The notes: generated from the letters alone by a model not told the origin. A stretch of DNA of 64,000 nt from Terfezia claveryi (GCA_015179025.1 WHUX01000162.1:1-64000), one strand, 5' to 3'. Shown: positions 52,376 through 62,705, counted from the stretch's first letter. Made by a program: numbers and translations.

Positions 52376-52868
52376 TATAACGAGGCTCGGGGGACATGGC
52401 GACCAAGGGGTACGCCTAGGCAGTGGACAAGGAGATCGCACACGTAGGAACACTACGTGTGTGATAGGGGAAGGCTGGGACGGGGGCAAGGGCAAGAGGC
52501 AAGAGAGGCAGAGGGCAAGGGACACGAGACATGCGGAAGCAGTTGCCGCGTGTGTCAAGGGAGGCAGCTGGGCTGCAGAGACAAGGCGAGGCAAGGCAAG
52601 GAGGTGCACAAGGGAGATGTACCAACGTGGAGAGAAGCAAGGCCCTGTATTGGATATACAAGACGTTGGATGGGGATCCAACGAGAGGGCGGAGAGAGCA
52701 AGCTATATATACAGGCTTCCTTTCTAGCCAAGGCCACCGGAAGGAATAAGGTTCCTGAGACCCCTTATCTCGGGAACAGAGATAACAACGATATCAATCA
52801 ACAATAACGAGAGTCGGACGGAATCCCGTCTGACTCTCAAACCCGGCTAGGAAAGGACGGTTGTGACA
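52376..52868 (-). repeat. 3' LTR of the gypsy element
   Basis: 493 bp; in plus reading TATAACGAGGCTC...GGTTGTGACA. The terminal G of TG is mutated to A at the outer end (TATAACG versus TGTAACG in the other LTR). It contains an imperfect hairpin, GAGAGTCGGACGG / CCGTCTGACTCTC, with a 4-nt loop. Confidence 0.95.
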
Positions 52869-53081
52869 CTATCCCCCCTTTAGGCTCGGAGCCCCAGCGA
52901 CGAAAGACAAGACAAGGCGAAAGGCAAGACAAAAACAAACAAACAAAACAGGCGACTAAAACCAATAACCCATAACACAACCCCAACGCCGGAAGTACGT
53001 ACCAACAATAATCCTAACAACAACGACAATAACAACAGCGACAAAACGACCCTAATAACCAATTCCAAGACGACAAGAACA

Positions 53082-53333
53082 TCATTGGGCGGGGCGAGGC
53101 TTCTGGGGGTAATGCTGGTGGAACAGGGTGACCAAGTCCTGTGCGTTTTCCAGGTCCTCCGCTGGTTGCCAGGTCATCTCCTCATCTCCCAGCCATTTGA
53201 CCTTATATTGCAGGTGCCCATACCTTCTTCTGGAGTCCAGCACTTCCTCTACCTCCCATTCCTCCTCACCTTCAATAACCACGGGGGGAGGTGGAGGGTG
53301 TTTCTGGCCGGGGAGAGGGTCGCTAGCAGCAGG
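53082..53333 (-). CDS. Chromodomain tail of gypsy Pol
   Basis: Same frame as pol but after its TAA stop (53334-53336). EWEVEEVLDSRRRYGHLQYK, VKWLGDEEMTWQPAEDL and DLVTLFHQHYP form a chromodomain with the aromatic and acidic positions of chromoviruses. Such tails steer integration to marked chromatin. In the second element copy the linker reads through without this stop, so the ancestor had integrase and chromodomain in one protein. Confidence 0.88.
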   Translation of the reverse strand, partial: PAASDPLPGQKHPPPPPVVIEGEEEWEVEEVLDSRRRYGHLQYKVKWLGDEEMTWQPAEDLENAQDLVTLFHQHYPQKPRPAQ

Positions 53334-56198
53334 TTAGATCTCGGAGACATGGACGACTGGGTGTCGTTTGATGTCTTTAGGGAACCTCAATCGATAGGCA
53401 TGAGTGCCCATAGCGGCCACCACCTCGAATGGACCCAGGAACTTATGGTCGAGCTTGCGAGATGGCCGTTCCGTCCGGAAGTGCCTGCTGGAGAGCCACA
53501 CCTTATCTCCTGGCTGATACCTGGGGGCTGGCAACCGTGATCCGTTGGCATGCTCCGCTTGCCTAGCTTGAGCATATACCAGTTCGGCTCTTAGGGTGGA
53601 GTGCAACTCAGCAATCTCCGTAGCGAACTCCTTAGCTGGGGTGTTCTCCCTAGCCTTGTGCAGAGGTGCTAGAGAGTCCACGAAACGAGGGTGCCAGCCA
53701 TAATTGGCCAGGAACGGGGAGGTTTTTAGAGACTCCGAGAAATGGTTGTTAGCGGCGAACTCACAGGTTGCCAGCAGCGAAACCCAGTTGTTTTGCTGGT
53801 AATTGACATATGCTCTCAGGTACTGCTCTATGATTGCATTCATTCGCTCGGACTGATCATCTGTTTGGGGGTGATACGCCGTGGAGAGGTGTATGTTGAT
53901 TCCCAAAAGCTCACAGAATACCTTCCAGAAGTCCGAGACGAATTGGGGGCCGCGGTCCGAGACGACAGACTTGGGGAGACCATGGTAGCGGAATACATGG
54001 TTGAGGTAGAGGCCGGCGAGGTCCCGGGCAGAACAGGTATCATGGCAAGGTATAACATGCCTCATTTTGGTCAATCGGTCTACTACCATAAGAATAGCGT
54101 TAAACCCCGAATCCTCCGGCAACCCAGTCACAAAGTCCATGGTTAGGTGTTGCCAAGGCTGGTCTGGGATCTCCAGGGGCTTCAGGGTCCCATAAGGAGC
54201 GTGGCGGACAGGCTTAGCATGCTTGCAAACGTGGCAGTTCCGTACGTACCGCTCCACGTCCTTCCGTTGGTCAATCCATGTGTATTCCCTGGCCAGAAGC
54301 TCTAACGTTTTGGCCACTCCAGGGTGACCTGCAGCCAGGCTGTCATGGTGTTCCTTGATCAATCTAAGGTGCAGCTCTCCTTCCGGCACATACAGACGTT
54401 CGAGGTGGTAGAGGAGGCCTTCCTGGACGGTACACTCGGCTAGGGAGATCTTGGGGTGGCGGCGCTGGCCAGAAGCCACTGCGGTGATAATTTCCTTGGT
54501 CAGGGGGTCGTCCTCATATGCCTGTCTCACTAGTTGTCGGAGGTCAGCTCTCGCCTCAGCCTCCGCTTCAGCATTAGCCTCAGCTTCAGCATTAGCCTCA
54601 GCTTCAGCATTAACCTCAGCTTCAGCATTAGCCTCAGCTTCAGCATTAGCCTCAGCTTCAGCATTAGCCTCAGCTTCAGCTTCCGCATCAGCCCCAGCCT
54701 CAGCTTCAGCAAGGACATTGGCCGCTAGATCAAGGTTTTTGGGCTTCAATACCACCTGATTTTGGTATTTTAGCCTTTCATCCCCCCCCTTAGGGAGGTC
54801 ACCTGATCTCCTAGTCAAGGCGTCCGGTTTCCCACCAGCCTTGCCTGGCCGGTATTTGATCTTGAAGTTGAACCGAGATAAGAACTCCGACCACCTGGCC
54901 TGCCGTCGGTTAAGCAGTTTGGTGGTGGTGAAATACTCAAGGTTCTTATGATCGGACAACACCTCGATAATCCCCTTGGCTGACTCCAGATGTGGCCTCC
55001 ACTCCTCGAATGCTCGCACGATAGCCATCATCTCCTTGTCGTAGATCTCGTAGTTGCACTCGGCCGGGGAGTGCTTTTTGGAGAAATAGGCCACTGGGTG
55101 AAGGACTCCATCGACATACTGAGACAATATCCCCGCGGAGACATAGTCGGAGGCATCAGTTTCCACGATACATTCGCTGTCTGGGTCGAAATGGGCCAGG
55201 ATCGGTGCTGAGCAGAAGGCTTCCTTGAGGTTCTGGAAGGCGGATTGGGCTTCTGGATTCCACTGGAAGGCCTTTTTCGTCATCGAGCCAGCTTCTGCCT
55301 TCATTTTTGTTAAGGCTGTCAGGGGTGCCGCGATCCTTGAGTATCCCAGGATGAACCGGCGGTAAAAGTTGGCAAATCCTAGGAAGGCTTGCACATCCTT
55401 CAAATTGGCCGGGGTTTCCCACTCCTGGATTGCGGCAACTTTGGCAGGGTCCATCCGGATGCCTTCCGTGGTGATAATCAACCCCAGATACTTGACCTCC
55501 TGCACATGAAACTCGCATTTCTCGGGCTTGAGGTACAATCCGGCTTGCTCCAGTTTCTCCAACACCTGCCGGACATAAATCTTGTACTCTGCTAAGGTAT
55601 CTGAATAAATCAAGATATCATCGAGGTAAGCCGTGCAGAACATATCTAGAAAGTCCCTCAGGGTATCGTTGATAAAGTGTTGGAAGGAAGCCGGAGCATT
55701 AGTCAATCCAAAGGGCATGACATTGTACTCGAAGTGGCCATAACGAGTTCGGAAGGCCGTTTTCCACTCCTCCCCCTCGGCAATCCGCACCAGGTTGTAT
55801 GCCCCCCGCAGATCCAATTTGGTGAACCATTTCGCCTTGGAGAGCCTAGCCAACGTTTCCTGGATCAGGGGCAAGGGATACCTGTTTTTGACCGTTATCT
55901 CATTTAGGCCCCGGTAATCGACACACAACCGGAGAGAGCCATCCGATTTCTTCACGAAAAGCACCGGGGCACCCGCTGGTGAGGAGCTGTGGCGAATGAA
56001 GCTCTTGTTGAGGTTTTCCTCCAAGTATTTCTTCAAAGCTTCCAGCTCCAACCGGGACATTCCGTAGAGGGGCCCATAGGGGGGGGTCTTACCCTCTATC
56101 AGCGGAATAGTATGGTCATATGGCCGGTGGGGTGCGAGCTTTTCTGCGGCCTTCTCCGAGAACAGGTCGATGAATTCATAGTATTCGTCCGGTACCAT
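53334..56198 (-). CDS. Gypsy Pol: reverse transcriptase, RNase H, integrase
   Basis: 954-residue open frame. [59 protein letters not shown] and the catalytic YLDD box (AYLDDILIYSD). RNase [45 protein letters not shown]. Next is an unusual Ala/Glu linker of repeated NAEAEA (about residues 490-545). Integrase: HHCC zinc part (HHDSLAAGHPG...CHVCKHAK) and the D,D35E core (MDFVTGLPEDS, VSDRGPQFVSDFWKVF, AYHPQTDDQSERMN), then the GPY/F-type HKFLGPFEV. The catalytic motifs look intact. A TAG (56205-56207) separates it from protease and a TAA from the chromodomain; both are in frame. Confidence 0.95.
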   Translation of the reverse strand: MVPDEYYEFIDLFSEKAAEKLAPHRPYDHTIPLIEGKTPPYGPLYGMSRLELEALKKYLEENLNKSFIRHSSSPAGAPVLFVKKSDGSLRLCVDYRGLNEITVKNRYPLPLIQETLARLSKAKWFTKLDLRGAYNLVRIAEGEEWKTAFRTRYGHFEYNVMPFGLTNAPASFQHFINDTLRDFLDMFCTAYLDDILIYSDTLAEYKIYVRQVLEKLEQAGLYLKPEKCEFHVQEVKYLGLIITTEGIRMDPAKVAAIQEWETPANLKDVQAFLGFANFYRRFILGYSRIAAPLTALTKMKAEAGSMTKKAFQWNPEAQSAFQNLKEAFCSAPILAHFDPDSECIVETDASDYVSAGILSQYVDGVLHPVAYFSKKHSPAECNYEIYDKEMMAIVRAFEEWRPHLESAKGIIEVLSDHKNLEYFTTTKLLNRRQARWSEFLSRFNFKIKYRPGKAGGKPDALTRRSGDLPKGGDERLKYQNQVVLKPKNLDLAANVLAEAEAGADAEAEAEANAEAEANAEAEANAEAEVNAEAEANAEAEANAEAEAEARADLRQLVRQAYEDDPLTKEIITAVASGQRRHPKISLAECTVQEGLLYHLERLYVPEGELHLRLIKEHHDSLAAGHPGVAKTLELLAREYTWIDQRKDVERYVRNCHVCKHAKPVRHAPYGTLKPLEIPDQPWQHLTMDFVTGLPEDSGFNAILMVVDRLTKMRHVIPCHDTCSARDLAGLYLNHVFRYHGLPKSVVSDRGPQFVSDFWKVFCELLGINIHLSTAYHPQTDDQSERMNAIIEQYLRAYVNYQQNNWVSLLATCEFAANNHFSESLKTSPFLANYGWHPRFVDSLAPLHKARENTPAKEFATEIAELHSTLRAELVYAQARQAEHANGSRLPAPRYQPGDKVWLSSRHFRTERPSRKLDHKFLGPFEVVAAMGTHAYRLRFPKDIKRHPVVHVSEI
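54545..54715. repeat. 18-bp tandem repeat coding NAEAEA in Pol
   Basis: CAGCATTAGCCTCAGCTT repeats about seven times on the plus strand. On the coding strand it gives a hexapeptide Asn-Ala-Glu-Ala-Glu-Ala between RNase H and integrase. The second gypsy copy has only a short form there (62630-62670), so the array expanded in this copy or shrank in the other. Confidence 0.95.
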
Positions 56199-56204
56199 GG
56201 ACTT

Positions 56205-57000
56205 CTACTCTTCCTTCGACCGTGTCTTATTAATCTCCAGGTTCACCTCGTGTATGGACAGGGCATGAGCCTTCAGCTTGTGCCTCCTGGTGAGGTAAGC
56301 GAAAGCCCCTGCCCCGATGAAGCTAACGTTCAGAGGCTTTTGGGGAACAGGGGGCACAGAGGGAACAGGGGGCACAGGGGGAACAGGGGGCACAGGGGGA
56401 ACAGGGGGCACCGGGGGAACAGGGGAATTGGCATCGAGGTGCGCAGGCAGGTGCACCACCTGAGTCAGGTGGATTATCGGGGTAGGCAAGGCACACAACC
56501 CAGTGACGGTAGCCTTTGGGTTCCCGCAGTGCTTTTTGCAATATTGGCTGTTGAACTGCAGGGTATAGGAGCTGAAGCTGACCGATACATCATGCATTCT
56601 AAGCCAGGGGATTCCAAGGACAATTGGATATTTGAGCTTTGTCACGAACATTGGGAGGTTTGCCTCGGAGTGATCCCCGACTAGGGCAGGCACGCACGCA
56701 ATATCGGTGATATCCCAGAGGAGATGGGTCGACCGTCGATGACATCCAGAACACGGGGGGTTTTGAGCTTGGACGTGGGTATAGTGAATTTACTGACAAA
56801 GGCCTGGTCAACGAATGCAATTCCTGAGGCTCCGCAATCTATGAGTGCTGACGTGGTAATTGTTCTATCATTATTGATTTTGAGGGAGATAGATACAACA
56901 AAATGCTCGCTAACAAGCGAGATTCGTCAACAACAGAAGAAGCGGAAGACACAGAAAATGCAGACAAAGACAAAGGTAAGCGGCCTGGGGCAGGTCCCTT
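56205..57000 (-). pseudogene. Gypsy protease region and VPP-repeat linker
   Basis: In element sense: the aspartic protease site ALIDCGASGIAF (about 56860-56825; D-C-G-A-S), then LKYPIVLGIPWLRMHDVSVS, a Pro/Val repeat (VPPVPPVPPVPP, from a 12-bp-type DNA repeat at 56345-56425), and a linker to RT. A frameshift separates it from the knuckle region and a TAG ends it at 56205. Confidence 0.85.
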
Positions 57001-58214
57001 GCTAGTGTCAGTAACCAGGCAAGGGACAGGGCTTTTCCCGACTCGTCAACCTCCACGATCCTGGGTTCCAGGGTATCGGAGATAGCGTGGATGGCGAGGG
57101 AGCGATTCTTTCGAAGGGGGCAAGCCACAATGAAGTGGTCGGCCTTCCCACAGGCTATGCATAGCCCATTATTCCGGCGGCGATCTCTCTCCTCCTGGGT
57201 TAACCGTGGCCTACCTGCGGATAGGTCCATAGGCGTGGCACCACCTGCCACGAGAAGGGGTGCGCGGGTTTGTTGGCCGAGGCCGGGACTTGGGCAGGCT
57301 TGGGAGTCGGTTGCTGTGGTTGGTATTGCTGTGGCTGATGCTGGGGTTGTGGGAGATGGGGTGCTGGCCTGTACGTGGGGCGGTTGCGGAGCCGGGACAT
57401 CCGCTGTTCTACCCGGGAAGCCTGGTCAATGAATTCGTCGAGGGTTTTGGCTTCCAGGAGGCTGACCATGGCCTGCTGGATTTCGTCATTTAGCCCTTCC
57501 TGAATTGCTCCAGTTTGGACTGGTCATTCCATCGTACCTCCGCTGCCAGTCTCGAGAATTCTGCCACATAAGTGGACAGATCGGTGTTTTTCTGCCTGAG
57601 GGCTCGGAGGGCCCTACTGGCAGTGCCAACGGCATCGGGGTCCCCGAACGCCCTATCCAGGATTGTAAAAAGGGCCGAGATATCGTCAAGCTTGATTCCA
57701 GTTTCGAGGACATACGGCTGGATCTGGTCGCAAGCTTTCCCCTCCAGCAAGGCGAAAACGTATGCCAGTCGATGTTGTTCTGACGGGAATCTGGCAGAAT
57801 CCCCGTTCAGCTTGAGATTGATAGCATTTTTCCAGGCTCGTAGGCGAACCCGGTCCCCATTGAACTTGGGGGTGTTGGAATGCTTTCGGTCTTGTTGCTA
57901 CTGGCTGCTGTTGGTATTGCAAGGTTCCCTAGGGCGCGGCTGAGGTTTTGGACCGTAGTCCGTTCGTTGGCCAGGGCAAGGTTCAGATGGTCGAGATCGG
58001 TCTGGAGGACCGTGATCTCTTCGTCGGCGGATCTCAATTTTTGTTCAGCCACGGCCAGGCTGTTGCCGAGTTCGGCCCCGATGGCATCCATGGCCTCGAA
58101 GATGTCGATGATTTCTCGACGATAGGCATTCAATTCGTTCTGGCCTGAGGGTATAGGGGAGCTTCTCCAGGTCTGGAACCTGACGGCGGGTGGTGGGAGA
58201 GCTGCTCCTGACAT
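57001..58214 (-). pseudogene. Gypsy Gag, frameshifted
   Basis: Starts at ATG 58214 (MSGAALPPPAVRFQTWRSSP), with a coiled-coil region (LGNSLAVAEQKLRSADEEIT). The capsid part continues in a second frame (LAYVFALLEGKACDQIQPYV, STYVAEFSRLAAEVRW), then a third (NDEIQQAMVSLLEAKTLDEF). The zinc knuckle CIACGKADHFIVAC (CX2CX4HX4C) lies near 57165-57125 in another frame. At least three single-base shifts interrupt it. Confidence 0.88.
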
Positions 58215-58250
58215 GACTGCGTACCAGTTGGTCCAAAGGATTCAACGTAG

Positions 58251-58742
58251 TGTAACGAGGCTCGGGGGACGTGGCGACCAAGGGGTACGCCTAGGCAGTG
58301 GACAAGGAGATCGCACATATAGGAACACTACGTGTGTGATAGGGGAAGGCTGGGACGGGGGCAAGGGCAAGAGGCAAGAGAGGCAGAGGGCAAGAGACAC
58401 GAGACACGTGGAAGCAGTTGCCGCGTGTGTCAAGGGAGGCAGCTGGGCTGCAGAGACAAGGCGAGGCAAGGCAAGGAGGTGCACAAGGGAGATGCACCAA
58501 CGTGGAGAGAAGCAAGGCCCTGTATTGGATATACAAGATGTTGGATGGGGATCCAACGAGAGGGCGGAGAGAGCAAGCTATATATAAGGCTTCCTTCCTA
58601 GCCAAGGCCACCGGAAGGAATAAGGTTCCCGAGACCCCTTATCTCGGGAACAGAGATAACAACGATATCAATCAACAATAACGAGAGTCGGACGGAATCC
58701 CGTCTGACTCTCAAACCCGGCTAGGAAAGGACGGTTGTGACA
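58251..58742 (-). repeat. 5' LTR of the gypsy element
   Basis: 492 bp; in plus reading TGTAACGAGGCTC...GGTTGTGACA. About 97% identical to the other LTR by eye. The gag ATG lies only 37 bp from its inner end, leaving little room for a conventional tRNA primer site; self-priming or an unusual site is possible. Confidence 0.95.
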
Positions 58743-59487
58743 ATTAGGGTAAGTATTAAAGTATGTATTAGAGTGAGTATTAGAGTAACTATTAGAGCAT
58801 GTATTAGAGTGAGTATTAGAGCAACTATTAGAGCAAGTATTAGAGCAACTATTGGAGCGAGTATTAGAATGACTATTGGAGCAAGTATTAGAGTGACTAT
58901 TGGAGTAAGTATTAAAGCGAATGTTAAAGTGATTGAAGTAGTGAGTACATACTCTATATATATAAATATTATACAATACTTCTATGTATTTAAGTATTAG
59001 TAAATACAATAGATATTTTTGCTGCATACAAATTCTATAGCTGCAATAGCAGCTATGTACTAGGCTGGTATTAGAACATTGTATATACAAGCTGGTACAT
59101 TATAGAAGAGAGCGATTATGGGGTATGCGTTAATAATGCCAGTGGTAGAACCTATAGTATTGAGGACGAGTAGCCCATTCTATATTGTGTTCAAGAGGTA
59201 GGAGCATCTACAAAGTGCGTGTGTTGCATTCCCGGCGTGGGAGCATACTTATGTTATATTCTAGGAGCTAAAGCATGCTTATGCTATATCCTAAGTGTGG
59301 GAATACCTACCATGGTCGAGTGTTATATCCCAAGCATGTACGCCAGCTGCTAGTACATCCCGATGCAAGAGGAGCAAGCACTAGTGTTCTGATCTTGAGT
59401 TTTTGTCCTATGCATCTTGTACATCCTATATATCCAGATGCACAGGATGTAAACACAATTTCTTGCTAATAAACTCCACTAGTCCTT
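58743..59487. repeat. Giant inverted repeat, rest of right arm
   Basis: Begins with the right ATTAG duplication. The 12-bp minisatellite (units like AGAGCAAGTATT, 58750-58935) is the inverse of 50667-50870. Then 58940-59040 is the inverse of 50600-50665, and 59395-59480 the inverse of 50190-50290. Between 59040 and 59390 similarity is patchy. Confidence 0.8.
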
Positions 59488-59860
59488 AGGAGAAATTCTC
59501 CTAATACTATTAATAGAAGAAGGAGACTTCCTCCTCTCTAGATTACTACCACTAACCTTTCATAAAGGTATATATAGGAGGTTGATAGTAATAGGCCTAC
59601 CTGATGAAACAGAGATAGACTAAATACAATTTTTGAAACTAAAAGGTACTAAGTAATAGTTGAAGATGATCTTGACCCTGAAATATCTAATATCAGAGAA
59701 AGAAATTTCAGGCTCAGATAGCTCCAGTAAGAGCTAGCAGTAGTCTAAACTGCTGCCACTACTACTAGGGCCTAGGTCCAACAATACTAACAAGAGAGTG
59801 AAGAAAGAGGAAGATTAGTTACTATCACAATCATGTTCTTAGTCTTGATTTGACACTCAA
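59488..59860 (+). mobile_element. RIP-like gag relic
   Basis: The plus frame near 59640-59850 reads EDDLDPEISNIRERNF, then a Leu/Ala/Gln-rich coiled-coil stretch (ELAVV, TAATTTRA, QESEERGRLVTITIMF) interrupted by five stops. Every stop is TAA or TAG where a Gln codon (CAA/CAG) would fit the pattern. This suggests a gypsy-type gag decayed by C-to-T change. Confidence 0.5.
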
Positions 59861-59868
59861 ACAGGCTT

Positions 59869-59930
59869 GTTTGGGTGTCATACTATTTTAATACTTAACT
59901 AGGCTTGTTTGGGTATCATCAATAGGTAAT
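59869..59930. repeat. Hairpin-capable repeat, two copies
   Basis: TGACACTCAAACA and TGTTTGGGTGTCA form a 13-bp stem with one mismatch around GGCT (59869-59900). A diverged second copy follows at ~59900-59930. Confidence 0.75.
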
Positions 59931-60039
59931 TGTTATCTTAGCTTCCAAGATAGAAATCTCGGGAAGCTTATTTCTTCTATGGTGCTAGCCTGGAATCATA
60001 TATATATATATCTTTATTTCTCTGCCCTTTTATTATATC

Positions 60040-60253
60040 TCTATCCAATATCTTGTATACCTAATACAGGACATTATCTCTCTATGAAGGTATACCTCTC
60101 TTGTACACTTCCTCATCTTGCCTTGTCCCATGAATAACTCTGTAGTACAGCTACCCCCCTTCAACATATGCAGCAACTGCCTTTGCATATCTTGTGCCCT
60201 TTGCCCTCTACCCCTCTTGCATTTTGCCCTTGCCCCCCATCCTAGCCTTCCCC
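60040..60253 (+). repeat. Inverted LTR fragment
   Basis: The reverse complement of this segment matches the middle of the gypsy LTR (compare 60420-60620: GGGGAAGGCTGGGA, AAGGGCAAGAGGCAAGAG, GCAGTTGC, ATACAAGA). It directly abuts the left end of the LTR at 60256, forming an imperfect palindrome. Confidence 0.75.
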
Positions 60254-60255
60254 AG

Positions 60256-60975
60256 TGTAACGATGGCTCTAGAGACAAGGCGACCAAGAGGTACGCTGAG
60301 GCAGTGGCAAGGGGGAATTGCACACGTAGGAGTGCTACGTGTATGATCTGGGGAAAGGCTAGGGGCAAAGCAAGGGCAGGGCTAGGGTAACACACACGTA
60401 GGAACGCTACGTGTGTGACCAGGGAAGGCTGGGATGGGGGTAAGGGCAAGAGGCAAGAGAGACAGAGGGCAAGAAGCATGAGACACATAGAGGCAGTTGC
60501 CGCGTGTGTCGGAGGGAGGCAGCTGTGCTGTAGAGCTGTTCACGAGACAAGGGGGTATACAAGGGAGGTGTACAAGCGTTGAGAGAGGCAAGGTCCTGTA
60601 TTGAATATACAAGACGTTAGATAGGGATCCAACAAGAGGGCGGAGAGAGCAACCTATATATACAGGCTTCCTTCCTGGCAAAGGCCACTGGAAGGAATAA
60701 GGTTCCCGAGACCCCTATTCTCGGGAACAGAGATAACAATGATATCAATCAGCAATAACGAGAGTCGGACGGAATCCCATCTGACTCTCAAACTTGGCTA
60801 GGAAAGGATGGTAACAACAATATTAATCAACAATAATGAGAGTCGGACGGAATCCCGTCTGACTCTCAAACTTAGCTAGGAAAGGACAGTAACAATGATA
60901 TCAATCAACAATAATGAGAGTTGGATGGAATCCCGTCTGACTCTCAAACCTGGCTAGGAAAGGACGGTTGTGACA
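60256..60975 (-). repeat. Expanded 3' LTR with 78-bp triplication
   Basis: 720 bp against ~492 in the first element. The extra length comes partly from three tandem copies of a 78-bp unit (GAGAGTCGG-type starts at 60760, 60838 and 60916), which is single in the other element. A second insertion lies near 60330-60410, where the ACACGTAGGA...CTACGTGT block is duplicated. Confidence 0.9.
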
Positions 60976-61157
60976 CTATCCCCCCTTTAGGCTCGGAGCC
61001 TCAGCGACGTAAGGCAAGGCGAAAAAACAAACAAACAAGATAGGTGAATAACTAATAACCCATAACACAACCCCAATGCCAGAAGTACGTACCAACAATA
61101 ACCATGACAACAATGACAATAACAACCCTAATAACCAATTCCAGGATGACAAGAACA

Positions 61158-61547
61158 TCATTGGGCGGGGCGGGGTTTCCGGGGGTAACGCTGGTGGAAC
61201 AGGGTGACCAAGTCCTGTGCGTTTTCTAGATCTTCGGCTGGTTGCCAAGTCATCTCCTCATCCCTCAGCCATTTGACCTTATATTGCAGGTGCCCATATC
61301 TTCTTCGGGAGTCCAGCACTTCCTCCACCTCCCATTCCTCCTCACCTTCGATAACTACAGGAGGAGGTGGGGGGTGTTCCTGACCTGGCAGAGGGTCGCT
61401 AGTGGCAGGCTCAATCTTGGGGACATAGACGACTGGGTGTCGTTTGATGTCCTTGTAGAACCTTAATTGGTAGGTGTGAGTGCCCACAGCAGCCAACACC
61501 TCGAATGGACCTAGGAACTTGTGGTCGAGCTTGCGAGATGGCCATTC
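61158..61547 (-). pseudogene. Integrase C-terminus and chromodomain, copy 2
   Basis: Frame reads HPVVYVPKIEPATSDPLPGQ through EWEVEEVLDSRRRYGHLQYK to VTLFHQRYPRK without the stop that splits copy 1, so integrase and chromodomain were one protein. A TAG (61551-61553) cuts it from the upstream integrase. Confidence 0.85.
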
Positions 61548-61550
61548 TGT

Positions 61551-62705
61551 CTAGAAGTGCCGGCTAGAGAGCCACACCTTGTCTCCTGGTTGATATCTGG
61601 GGGCTGGTAATTGTGATCCGTTGGCATACTCGGCTTGCCTGGCTTGTGCATATCCCAGCTCAGCTTTCAGGGTAGAGTAGAGCTTAGCAATCCCAGCTAC
61701 GAACTCCTTGGCCGGGGCATCTTTTTTGGCTTTTTGCAGGGGCGCCAGAGCATCCATGAACTGGGGGTACCAACCATAGTTAGTCAGGAAAGGCAAGGTT
61801 TTGGAGGATTCTGAGAACTGGTTGTTCGCAGCGAATTTATAGATGGCCAGCAACGAAACCCAGTTATACTGCTGGTAGTCAACAAAGGCTCGCAGATATT
61901 GCTCCATAATGGCATTCATCCTCTCCGATTGGCTATCTGTCTGGGGGTGGTATGCGGTTGACAAACGTACTTTGATCCCCAAAAGCTCGCAGAAGGCTTG
62001 CCAGAATTTTGAGGTGAACTGAGGGCCGCGGTCGGATACAATGGATTCGGGGAGGCCGTGATATCCGAATACATTATTGAGGTAGAGATTGGCTAACTCT
62101 AGGGTGGAGCAGGTGTCCCGGCAAGGTACAACATGCCTCATTTTCATCAACCAATTAACCACCATCAAGATGGCATTGAACTCCGAATCTTCTGGCAACC
62201 CTGTCACGAAGTCCATAGTCAGGTACAACCACGGCCGATGAGGGATATCCAGAGGTTTCAGGGTCCCATACGAGGCATGGCGGACAGGCTTAGCATGCTT
62301 GCAAATATAGCAGTTCCGTACATACCGCTCCACGTCCTTCCGTTGGTCAATCCATGTGTATTCCCTGGCCAGAAGCTCTAACGTTTTAGCCATTCCAGGG
62401 TGACCTGCAACCAGGCTGTCATGGTGTTCCTTGATCAATCGAAGGTGCAGCTCTCCTTCCGGTACATACAGCTGTTCGAGGTGGTAGAGGAGGCCTTCTT
62501 GGACAGTATACTCGGCTGGGGAGATCTTGGGGTAGCAGCACTGGCCAGAATCTACTGCGGTGATAATTTCCTTGGCCAGGGGGTCGTCCTTATATGCCTG
62601 TCTTACTAGTTGTCGGAGGTCAGCCTCAGTCTCAGCTTCAGCATCAGCCTCAGCATTAGCAAGGACATTGGCCGCCAGGTCAAGGTTTTCAGGCTTCAAT
62701 ACCAC
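61551..62705 (-). pseudogene. Integrase region, copy 2
   Basis: 384-residue frame: LRQLVRQAYKDDPLAKEIIT, zinc part HHDSLVAGHPG...CYICKHAK, core MDFVTGLPEDSEF, IVSDRGPQFTSKFWQAF, AYHPQTDSQSERMN. The catalytic D, D and E positions look present. The Ala/Glu linker is short. Ended by TAG. Confidence 0.88.

Larger units (their letters stand above)
52376..58742 (-). mobile_element. Complete chromodomain Ty3/gypsy retrotransposon
   Basis: 6,367 bp, minus orientation, flanked by ATTAG. LTRs are 58251-58742 (5') and 52376-52868 (3'), ends TG...CA in element sense. Order in sense: 5' LTR, gag (from 58214), zinc knuckle, protease, RT, RNase H, integrase, chromodomain, polypurine tract (AAAGGGGGGATAG), 3' LTR. 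Gag has several frameshifts and pol two in-frame stops, so this copy cannot be autonomous. It sits inside the 12-bp minisatellite of the giant inverted repeat and so is younger than it. The LTRs differ at about a dozen sites, nearly all transitions. Confidence 0.96.

Noticed and set aside
52110..52727. 205-aa plus frame across the left LTR
   Set aside because: Crosses the minisatellite and LTR boundary at 52376 and recurs with the other LTR (58213-58587), so it is not a gene.
60118..60488. Open frames around 60.1-60.5 kb on both strands
   Set aside because: They follow the inverted LTR fragment and LTR and are repeat-derived.
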